A stretch of DNA of 5,302 nucleotides, taken from contig CANJFK010000112.1 of the NCBI GenBank assembly GCA_947473535.1, positions 1 to 5,302 on the forward strand, read 5' to 3'. The translations under genes were made by a program, and so were the position numbers. Origin of the DNA: Legionellaceae bacterium (GTDB lineage Bacteria; Pseudomonadota; Gammaproteobacteria; Legionellales; Legionellaceae). The notes under the pieces were generated by a model. It saw nothing but the letters and a program-made list of their open reading frames with translations. It was not told the DNA's origin and searched no databases. Shown piece after piece: positions 1 through 5,050 of this stretch. The stretch's first letter is position 1. The number at the start of each line of letters is the position of its first letter.

Positions 1-94
1 TCTTTTACTGCTGTTCTTTACGCACTCAAATTCTTCAAAGCGCCCACACAGTTTGTCTTCTTATTTTCTTAATGAACTCTGCCCCGAAGGCGTG
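1..94 (-). promoter_or_regulatory. Pre-16S rRNA leader (boxB-like hairpin, boxA, boxC-like segment)
   Basis: Read on the minus strand, this is the 5' leader of an rRNA operon transcript that leaves the window at base 1. Just inside the predicted transcription start is a small hairpin with a TTCG loop (81-91, boxB-like). A boxA-like element AGTTCATTAAGA follows (78-67); it matches 8 of 12 positions of the E. coli leader boxA TGCTCTTTAACA. Then comes GACAAACTGTGTGGGCGC, nearly identical to the E. coli pre-16S leader (GACAATCTGTGTGGGCAC), with boxC-like CTGTGTGGGCGC at 51-40. In E. coli such elements load the Nus antitermination complex and help 16S processing. A stem GCGCT/AGTGC flanks the following bases. 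The 16S gene itself is not in the window; it should start roughly 100 bases past the left edge. The assignment rests on recalled leader similarity and element order. Confidence 0.82.
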
Positions 95-100
95 CTGCGT

Positions 101-128
101 ATTCTACTCATCTCAGTTTGTATGTCAA
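101..128 (-). promoter_or_regulatory. rRNA operon promoter (P1-like)
   Basis: On the minus strand there is a full-consensus -35 box TTGACA (128-123), a 16-base spacer, and a -10 box TAGAAT (106-101, five of six). Transcription would start near base 94, in front of the boxB/boxA leader. The discriminator after the -10 box (ACGCAGCACGCC) is GC-rich, as in stringently controlled rRNA promoters, so ppGpp control is a reasonable inference. The short 16-base spacer is also usual for rrn P1 promoters. Only one promoter was found; there is no clear P1/P2 tandem. Confidence 0.82.
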
Positions 129-160
129 TCACTTTTTCAATCTTTTTGCTTTTTTGATGA
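129..160 (-). promoter_or_regulatory. UP element / phased A-tracts upstream of rrn promoter
   Basis: Directly upstream of the rrn -35 box, the minus strand carries three A-tracts (plus-strand T runs at 133-137, 143-147 and 150-155). Their centres are about 8-10 bases apart, close to one helical turn. Such a tract fits both an UP element contacted by the RNA polymerase alpha C-terminal domains and an intrinsically bent segment. No Fis site could be confidently assigned by eye. Confidence 0.6.
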
Positions 161-184
161 GCTTATTCTTCTTACACGTGAATT

Positions 185-196
185 TTTAGGCCTAAA
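185..196. repeat. Perfect 12-base palindrome TTTAGGCCTAAA
   Basis: The palindrome lies between the end of the 354-residue gene (251) and the rrn UP element. A second, shorter palindrome with the same core, CAGGCCTG, lies at 239-246. Neither is followed by a T-tract on either strand, so they are not obvious intrinsic terminators. They could be protein-binding sites upstream of the rrn promoter or chance. The rest of 161-250 holds nothing else I can name: there is no clear terminator for the upstream gene, which reads in the same direction as the rrn operon. Confidence 0.35.
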
Positions 197-250
197 TCAT
201 GCTTGCAATATATCTACAAAGGTAGACTGGGCTCGGCTCAGGCCTGCATT

Positions 251-1315
251 TTAGCGACGTTGTGGTCTGAGATGCTCTATAACATCATTTTTAATATACT
301 TGTGCCTATCGGTTGCACTTGGTTCTATCTCATCCCAAGGCGATCCTTCAACTTGACTTAGCTCATGAAGTAAAAAAGAGGCGAATGAATGATTATTATA
401 ACGTGTCGTGTTATTTTTCAACAAGGTGTTAATGGCACGCTCAGCAAGATCACTGCGTTTAATTCCATAAATTTTTCCCACAAAATTTTCAGCGCGGGTT
501 TGCCCAGTTTGACCATGACGAAACCAACTAAAAATTCCCTCTAAACCGCGATACTCATGCCTCGTGCCTGCTTGATACGCCTTATACCAGTCAGAATAAT
601 TCGCTTGTGCGTTCGCCACCGCGTGTTGAATCGCTTCAAGATAGTCACTCTCATCACCTACCACTTGTTTCCTCTTGGGTGCTGGTCTAAGCCATGGATC
701 GTTAGCCTGGTTCATGGCTTTACCGGCAAGGTATGCTTTGCGAAATACTGGTGGTATTGTTTGTAGCGCGTCTTTTTCACTCTTTTCGTTAAGATCAATA
801 GCGAACTGCGCTAAGTTATCTAGATAGTCAATATATTGTGCTGCGAGCTGTTCATTTGGCGTTTTGTCCACCCCCCCCCAAAATGACGGCTGTTTACCAG
901 GACAATGGGCTAAGTCTTTTTTAAAATACCAAGTCTCTTCAGTGGGCTTGGCTATCTTTAATTTATCTTTCGTTGGTTTTGCCTTCGATGCGGCGTATGC
1001 TTTATGCTCTCTGACCGGCAGTAAAATACTATAACCTGCGCCCATTGCTCGGTATATATCACACATAGCCTGCATACTTAACGCAGTCGAAATTTTACCA
1101 GTTGTTGGCAGGCTTAACGTTGGATACCCTGCAAGCCCAATTTTCATGGCGGCGCCGGCCAAACCAGCACCGCCCTTAATTGAGAAAAGGTTATCATCCT
1201 TCTCGTGATGGCCAGGATTACCAGGAAAAATAAACACGACAGGCCCATCAGCAGCCTTTAACGCATAAGCAGTAAGATCTACAGCCCCTTCTATATACAG
1301 CACTGACTTTACCAT
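251..1315 (-). CDS. Hypothetical protein, 354 aa, effector-like
   Basis: I do not recognise this protein with certainty. It is soluble, lysine-rich, and has no signal peptide or membrane segment. The N-terminal part (about 1-170) begins with a beta-strand-like stretch (VVFIFPGNPG, residues 26-35) and a small-residue loop IKGGAGLAGAAM (46-57), followed by conserved-looking FWGGVDKTPN (145-154). The C-terminal part (about 255-325) contains GIFSWFRHGQTGQTRA and a helical segment ending HSFASFLLHEL. That pattern recalls C-terminal domains of Legionella Dot/Icm effectors (possibly the DUF5617 type), but this is memory and was not searched. A start at ATG 1315 is preferred to the TTG at 1381: it has GATGGGG 7 bases upstream, and a good promoter overlaps the TTG. 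The glycines of FWGG are encoded by a run of nine G (871-879), which could slip. The gene ends 123 bases before the rrn promoter, with no clear terminator. Whether it is secreted is inference only. Confidence 0.75.
   Translation of the reverse strand: MVKSVLYIEGAVDLTAYALKAADGPVVFIFPGNPGHHEKDDNLFSIKGGAGLAGAAMKIGLAGYPTLSLPTTGKISTALSMQAMCDIYRAMGAGYSILLPVREHKAYAASKAKPTKDKLKIAKPTEETWYFKKDLAHCPGKQPSFWGGVDKTPNEQLAAQYIDYLDNLAQFAIDLNEKSEKDALQTIPPVFRKAYLAGKAMNQANDPWLRPAPKRKQVVGDESDYLEAIQHAVANAQANYSDWYKAYQAGTRHEYRGLEGIFSWFRHGQTGQTRAENFVGKIYGIKRSDLAERAINTLLKNNTTRYNNHSFASFLLHELSQVEGSPWDEIEPSATDRHKYIKNDVIEHLRPQRR
871..879 (-). repeat. G9 homopolymer tract inside the 354-aa gene
   Basis: Nine consecutive C on the plus strand give nine G in the coding strand, encoding Trp-Gly-Gly-Val around residue 147. 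Gain or loss of one base would shift the frame in the first half of the protein. Runs of this length are known contingency (phase-variation) tracts in several bacteria, but they are also a common site of sequencing error. Confidence 0.9.
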
Positions 1316-1352
1316 ACAAACCCCATCAAGAATAAAATAATAACATAATGGT

Positions 1353-1381
1353 ATTTTATAACACAAGGTGAACTTAATCAA
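1353..1381 (-). promoter_or_regulatory. Promoter for the 354-aa gene
   Basis: On the minus strand, TTGATT (1381-1376; four of six -35 bases) is separated by 17 bases from TAAAAT (1358-1353; five of six -10 bases). Transcription would start near 1346, leaving a leader of about 30 bases before the ATG at 1315 with its GATGGGG ribosome binding site. This favours the ATG over the in-frame TTG at 1381, which sits in the -35 box. It also means the gene can be expressed without the 199-aa gene upstream. Confidence 0.55.
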
Positions 1382-1430
1382 TGCTTGTTTTATTCAGGCG
1401 TATTTGTAGTGCGGGCTGTTTATCATAAAT

Positions 1431-2030
1431 TCAAATCACTTGCTGGTCATCGAGCATTTGAATAAACCAAGGAGACCCATTAACCATACCGATGTATGTG
1501 ATTCGAACTAACCATAAAATTTTACGTCTATCGTCTAATGAAAAAACCGGCTCGGAAAAAATTGCGCCTGTTTTTAATGCGTTAATGTAATAACTAAACT
1601 GCTTATTTAACGAACGGTGAACGTAAGGATCATCAGCATGACCATTCAAAACGTCCCGAATAAGTAGCGATCTATTATCAGAGAACTTATCGAAATCAAT
1701 TAATGCCTCACTGGCTTTAAAAAGCTGTGCCAAATCATGAGCACTAATATGGTTTAATTGATTTTTTAATGTTTCATAAGCCAGGTGAGTTTCAAAATAT
1801 CGTCGACTTGGGTCATCATTGATACTTTTTTCGTCAATCGCAATATCATATTGCGACATGAGTGGCTCATTAAGCATAAAATCGCAAAGAGCGATGCAGC
1901 TCTCAGCGTCACTCGCGCCACTGAGGTACAATTTTTTTAATTGACCGCTTTTTTCCTCATCATCACGGTAATGATCGATTAATAATAACAATCCTTGTCC
2001 TGGTGTAATCAGGGGGTTTTTGCTAGGCAT
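1431..2030 (-). CDS. Hypothetical protein, 199 aa
   Basis: I do not recognise this protein. It is an open frame of 199 codons starting at ATG 2030, with no signal peptide and no membrane segment; GLLLLIDH at residues 13-20 is too short to span a membrane. It is acidic in the first half (RDDEEKS at 22-28) and looks largely alpha-helical throughout. It ends with an aromatic and hydrophobic stretch (ILWLVRITYIGMVNGSPWFI, 171-190). The ribosome binding site is weak (AAGTAG, about 8 bases before the ATG). It lies upstream of, and reads in the same direction as, the 354-aa gene, with 115 bases between them. A small cytosolic or secreted accessory protein is plausible, but nothing in the sequence fixes a function. 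Length, protein-like composition and the lack of a better frame support it as a real gene. Confidence 0.65.
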   Translation of the reverse strand: MPSKNPLITPGQGLLLLIDHYRDDEEKSGQLKKLYLSGASDAESCIALCDFMLNEPLMSQYDIAIDEKSINDDPSRRYFETHLAYETLKNQLNHISAHDLAQLFKASEALIDFDKFSDNRSLLIRDVLNGHADDPYVHRSLNKQFSYYINALKTGAIFSEPVFSLDDRRKILWLVRITYIGMVNGSPWFIQMLDDQQVI

Positions 2031-2045
2031 ACAAGTTCTACTTAT

Positions 2046-2183
2046 TCATTTTTGCTGGACATGATCGCATATTTTCGCAAACAATGGCCGGCAGACATTC
2101 ATCGTGCGCTCATAATGACCATCTTGAATGTCAGCCTGGTCACCAACAACACGGTGATAGTCAACGTGTGATAAAAGCGCTGG
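2046..2183 (-). pseudogene. Probable 3' remnant of a broken gene (45 codons)
   Basis: On the minus strand there are 45 open codons ending in TGA at 2046-2048, 15 bases before the start of the 199-aa gene. The translation looks like natural protein, containing VDYHRVVGDQADIQDGHYER and ending in PLFAKICDHVQQK. It has an in-frame TAG just upstream and no start codon before residue 28, so it cannot be a complete gene as it stands. I read it as the C-terminal end of a gene whose 5' part was lost next to ffs. The parent family is not recognised. An open run of 45 codons can arise by chance, so this rests on composition and context. Confidence 0.4.
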
Positions 2184-2224
2184 CTATTCACATTACTTTT
2201 TGTTAACCTTGGCAGCTCAACTAT

Positions 2225-2338
2225 GGTGGCTTTATTGGTCCCCTCGCGACGATAGATGCTGAACCCCGTCAGGCCCGGAAGGGAGCAGCGGTAACTATTG
2301 ATTCGGGCGCCGGGGTGTGGCTCTTAAAGCTGCCGCCC
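2225..2338 (+). ncRNA. ffs: 4.5S RNA, signal recognition particle RNA (small bacterial type)
   Basis: This RNA binds Ffh to form the bacterial signal recognition particle, which delivers nascent membrane proteins to FtsY and the translocon. The conserved apical segment CAGGCCCGGAAGGGAGCAG (2270-2288) carries the GGAA tetraloop (2277-2280) closed by CCC/GGG, together with the asymmetric A/C-rich internal loop recognised by the Ffh M domain. The termini pair as a 10-base helix with two wobbles (2225-2234 with 2325-2334), and the 5' 27 bases align with E. coli 4.5S RNA without gaps. The length of about 114 nt is that of the E. coli RNA, without an Alu domain. Exact ends are set by this alignment. 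I saw no convincing promoter upstream and no intrinsic terminator before dnaX 31 bases downstream, so read-through into dnaX is likely. The order ffs-dnaX-ybaB-recR is also found in other bacteria. Confidence 0.96.
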
Positions 2339-2369
2339 AATATTTAAACTCCCTTTTGTGAATGCCCTT

Positions 2370-4049
2370 ATGAGCTACATTGCACTTGCACGTAAATGGC
2401 GACCACGCACATTTTCCCAATTAATTGGCCAAGATCACATCACGAAAGCGTTGATCAATTCACTCAACCAACAACGATTACATCATGCTTATCTTTTTAC
2501 GGGCACACGCGGTGTTGGCAAAACAAGCGTCGCTCGATTGTTGGCGAAGGCCCTGAATTGTGAGCAAGGCATTCGCTCTGATCCCTGTTTACAGTGTGAT
2601 GCTTGCCTTGCCATCGAACAAGGTCGATTTATTGATCTCATTGAAATTGATGGTGCCTCAAGAACCCGTGTTGAAGATACTCGTGAAATACTGGAAAACG
2701 TTCAATATGCGCCAACCAGTGGACGATTCAAGATCTATCTGATCGATGAAGTTCATATGCTATCGCAACATAGCTTTAATGCCCTTCTTAAAACATTGGA
2801 AGAGCCTCCCGCACATGTGAAATTTATCTTAGCCACAACCGACCCACAGAAATTACCGGTGACGGTTTTATCACGTTGCCTGCAATTTAATCTCAAAGCC
2901 GTGCAAACCGATGTTATTTGCCAACATCTACAACAAATTTTACATGATGAGCAACTTGTTTATGATTTATCGGCTGTCGTTTTATTAGCAAAAGCCGCGC
3001 ACGGCAGTATTCGCGACGCGCTTAGTTTACTCGACCAAGCCATTGCAAGTTGTCCCGAGACGATAAATACTCACGATGTAAAAAATAGTCTTGGCTATAC
3101 TCAACAAGACTATGCATTACAATTGCTACTAGCACTGGCAGAGCTTGCCCCGCATAAGCTAATGGATATCAGTCAGCGAATTTCAGATGAAGGGGGGCAT
3201 TTTCGTTATGTGCTTGATGAGATACTTAGCTATTTACATCAAATTACCGTTAATCAAAATTTACCTGACAAACATCCATTAATTGCCTCAGATCCGGACA
3301 TTATGACCTTATGCTCACGATTGACGCCCGAAGACGTGCAATTATTTTATCAAATTGGCCTGAAAGGGGCCGATGATTTGGCGCTTGCTCCAACGATGGC
3401 CATTGGGTTTGAAATGACGTTATTACGCATGTATACATTCCGGCCGGTTCCAACCCAAGCAAGACCACCACTGGCTTATCAAGTGGGCGATATTGCCGTC
3501 CCCGTGAAAACGGCGATCCATGCTCAAGTGATCGCCGTGACCAGCACCGAGACGGATCCACTCACTCGTGGAGATGATAACGATCTGACAGTACCCATAA
3601 AAGATGAACCCGAGCTTGATGCGATAACAACATCACCAGCCCACGTCACAAAAATATCGACTCAGCCGTCACCTCATGATAACCCAACGTGGAGCGAAAT
3701 ATTACCGCAGCTCCATTTAACGGGTTTGGCATTAAATGCCGCCGAAAATGGCGAGCTTCTCAGCAAAACAGAGGGAGTCGTGACGTTGCGTGTTGCAAAA
3801 GGGCATCAATCCGTTTTTACACCGTCCGTTATCAATCGAATTGAAGCAGCGCTGGCAAAATTTCACCAAGAAAAGATTAAATTGATTCTTAATAGCGATG
3901 AACAAGTATTGTCCTCGCCAGCACAACAAAAAAAATTAACACAAGATCAACAACATCAAAATGCTCAGGCAGCACTGCAAAACGACCCATTTTTTCAACA
4001 GCTACAACAAACGTTTTCAGCAGAATTAGTGAAAAATTCTATTGCCTAG
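2370..4049 (+). CDS. dnaX: DNA polymerase III subunit tau (clamp loader, DnaX)
   Basis: This is the motor subunit of the clamp loader, which loads the beta sliding clamp and couples the polymerases to DnaB helicase. The N terminus MSYIALARKWRP matches DnaX proteins, so the ATG at 2370 is preferred to the in-frame GTG at 2358; neither has a clear ribosome binding site. Visible motifs are Walker A GTRGVGKT (45-52, K51), four zinc cysteines C64, C73, C76 and C79, Walker B LIDEVH (124-129), the SRC arginine finger (S168-R169-C170), and sensor 2 GSIRDA (212-217). The collar domain III runs to about residue 356. A low-complexity linker follows (360-438), then a tau-specific C-terminal domain (about 440-555). 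At 559 residues it is shorter than E. coli tau (643), mainly in the linker. I saw no A-AAA-AAG frameshift heptamer in the linker, where E. coli makes the gamma form. Confidence 0.97.
   Translation: MSYIALARKWRPRTFSQLIGQDHITKALINSLNQQRLHHAYLFTGTRGVGKTSVARLLAKALNCEQGIRSDPCLQCDACLAIEQGRFIDLIEIDGASRTRVEDTREILENVQYAPTSGRFKIYLIDEVHMLSQHSFNALLKTLEEPPAHVKFILATTDPQKLPVTVLSRCLQFNLKAVQTDVICQHLQQILHDEQLVYDLSAVVLLAKAAHGSIRDALSLLDQAIASCPETINTHDVKNSLGYTQQDYALQLLLALAELAPHKLMDISQRISDEGGHFRYVLDEILSYLHQITVNQNLPDKHPLIASDPDIMTLCSRLTPEDVQLFYQIGLKGADDLALAPTMAIGFEMTLLRMYTFRPVPTQARPPLAYQVGDIAVPVKTAIHAQVIAVTSTETDPLTRGDDNDLTVPIKDEPELDAITTSPAHVTKISTQPSPHDNPTWSEILPQLHLTGLALNAAENGELLSKTEGVVTLRVAKGHQSVFTPSVINRIEAALAKFHQEKIKLILNSDEQVLSSPAQQKKLTQDQQHQNAQAALQNDPFFQQLQQTFSAELVKNSIA
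3928..3935 (+). repeat. A8 tract near the 3' end of dnaX
   Basis: Eight A encode the end of Gln520, then Lys521 and Lys522. In frame this forms the heptamer A-AAA-AAA. A -1 shift stays open to a TAG in the dnaX-ybaB gap, giving a different tail of similar length. Loss of one A would give AAA-AAT-TAA, an immediate stop that removes about the last 37 residues. The site is far too late to make a classical gamma subunit. Confidence 0.85.
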
Positions 4050-4062
4050 CTAAAAGATAGCC

Positions 4063-4068
4063 TATAAT
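4063..4068 (+). promoter_or_regulatory. Possible internal promoter (perfect -10 box) before ybaB
   Basis: A perfect TATAAT lies 14 bases after the dnaX stop, in an AT-rich gap. No good -35 box is found 16-18 bases upstream, and there is no extended TG motif. If used, transcription would start near 4075 and give ybaB-recR a leader of about 37 bases, independent of dnaX. Chance occurrence in AT-rich DNA is a real alternative. Confidence 0.3.
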
Positions 4069-4111
4069 CATATTTACGAGCTAATTATTCACAACCAACA
4101 GGGGTTTTATT

Positions 4112-4450
4112 ATGAGCATCGACCAAAATCTTGGCAATTTAATGAAAGAAGCGCAAAAAATGCAACAACGTATGCAAGAAGCGCAAGAGCAACTGACCCG
4201 GTTAATCGTAAAAGGAAAATCGGGTGGTGGCATGGTAGAAATTGATATGAATGGACGTCACGACGTGACCAAAGTTAAAATTAACCGTTCATTGCTCGAT
4301 GAAGAAGTTGAAATGCTGGAAGACTTAGTGGCTGCCGCAGTCAATGACGCTGTTCGCCAAGTTGAGAAAGCATCCAAAGAAAAAATCAATCAATTAACCG
4401 CTGGACTGAACATCCCAACTGACTTTATGAAAGAGGATGAAAAAGAATAA
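4112..4450 (+). CDS. ybaB: YbaB/EbfC family nucleoid-associated DNA-binding protein
   Basis: This is a small homodimeric DNA-binding protein of the nucleoid, with a role in nucleoid organisation and possibly in regulation or repair. The 112 residues compare with 109 in E. coli. The N-terminal helix [19 protein letters not shown] (7-25) is the family signature. It is followed by the beta sheet, with [14 protein letters not shown] (35-48), and by a conserved dimer region [14 protein letters not shown] (67-80). The C-terminal tail is short and charged (MKEDEKE). The start at ATG 4112 has an AGGGG ribosome binding site at 4100-4104. It lies 62 bases after dnaX and 6 bases before recR, as in many bacteria where dnaX, ybaB and recR travel together. 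I see nothing unusual in the protein. Confidence 0.96.
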   Translation: MSIDQNLGNLMKEAQKMQQRMQEAQEQLTRLIVKGKSGGGMVEIDMNGRHDVTKVKINRSLLDEEVEMLEDLVAAAVNDAVRQVEKASKEKINQLTAGLNIPTDFMKEDEKE

Positions 4451-4456
4451 TAAACA

Positions 4457-5050
4457 ATGGATGCATTATCTCACTTGGTGGATGCGTTACGGTGTCTTCC
4501 TGGCGTAGGTCCAAAATCCGCGCGGCGTATGGTGTTTCATCTATTACAACATCAGCGCCAGCGGGGTTTACATTTAGCTTCCTGTTTAGATGAGGCCATG
4601 CGCAACATTGCTCACTGTCAACGCTGTAACAATTATACAACCCAGCTAATCTGCACGATTTGCCAAGACGCGACCCGAGACGCAAATACACTGTGCGTGG
4701 TCGAGGGGCCTGCAGATGTCGCCGCTATCGAACAAAGCCGCGCTTACCACGGTTGTTATTATGTTCTCATGGGTAAAATATCACCCCTCGATGGTGTTGG
4801 ACCTGAAAACATAGGGCTGCCTGGGTTGCAACAACTCGTTGCCAGCGCAGGAATACAAGAAGTCATTCTTGCATTAAGCCCTACGATAGAAGGACAGACC
4901 ACCATCCACTTCATTCAAGCACTGTTACGCCCACATGCCGTGCATATCAGCCAACTAGCACATGGCATACCATCCGGCGGAGAATTGGAGTTTCTGGATG
5001 GCAATACCATTGGTAGCGCTCTGCGAAACCGAGCTGGATTACATGGCTAA
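4457..5050 (+). CDS. recR: Recombination mediator protein RecR
   Basis: RecR works with RecO and RecF to load RecA onto single-stranded DNA coated with SSB, in the gap-repair branch of homologous recombination. At 197 residues it is close to the E. coli length of 201. Visible domains are a helix-hairpin-helix (LRCLPGVGPKSARRM, 11-25), a four-cysteine zinc finger (C54, C57, C66, C69), and a Toprim domain from about residue 79 with the conserved acidic motif VVEGPADVAAIE (81-92). Later motifs are PLDGVGPENIGL (110-121) and the C-terminal AHGIPSGGELEFLD (168-181). All expected key residues are present. The start at ATG 4457 has only a weak ribosome binding site. With 6 bases after the ybaB stop, translation is probably coupled. 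The stop codon overlaps the next gene by 8 bases. Confidence 0.97.
   Translation: MDALSHLVDALRCLPGVGPKSARRMVFHLLQHQRQRGLHLASCLDEAMRNIAHCQRCNNYTTQLICTICQDATRDANTLCVVEGPADVAAIEQSRAYHGCYYVLMGKISPLDGVGPENIGLPGLQQLVASAGIQEVILALSPTIEGQTTIHFIQALLRPHAVHISQLAHGIPSGGELEFLDGNTIGSALRNRAGLHG

Noticed and set aside
225..246. Possible terminator hairpin after the 354-aa gene
   Set aside because: The CTGAGC/GCCCAG stem has a mismatch, a three-base loop and no following U-tract.
72..254. 60-codon plus-strand open frame
   Set aside because: It lies across the rrn promoter, UP element and leader on the other strand, has no ribosome binding site, and its phenylalanine-rich translation reflects the T-tracts of the UP element.
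557..766. 69-codon plus-strand open frame
   Set aside because: It is entirely antisense to the 354-aa gene, with an unnatural composition and no start signals.
2094..2157. Inverted repeats GACATTC/GAATGTC (2094-2100, 2126-2132) and TCACC/GGTGA (2140-2144, 2153-2157)
   Set aside because: Stems of 7 and 5 bases, one with a 25-base loop and neither with a T-tract; they lie inside the putative gene remnant and are within chance expectation.
2115..2171. 18-codon plus-strand frame from an ATG before ffs
   Set aside because: It has no ribosome binding site and is very short; the opposite strand gives the more protein-like reading of the same bases.
2185..2227. Promoter for ffs (for example TTGTTA, 16 bases, TATGGT)
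   Set aside because: The best box pair would start transcription inside the mature RNA (near 2234), and the other combinations match poorly, so no promoter is annotated.
2560..2742. 60-codon plus-strand open frame
   Set aside because: It is out of frame within the ATPase domain of dnaX, whose motifs are all intact in the main frame.
3191..3196. G6 run in dnaX as a slippage site
   Set aside because: It is short and lies in a conserved essential gene; a run of six G is not unusual.
3301..3929. Two minus-strand open frames (3301-3561 and 3732-3929)
   Set aside because: Both are antisense to dnaX and show no protein-like features or start signals.
4425..4691. 88-codon minus-strand open frame
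   Set aside because: It is antisense to the ybaB-recR junction, including the recR zinc finger; it is a shadow of a conserved gene.
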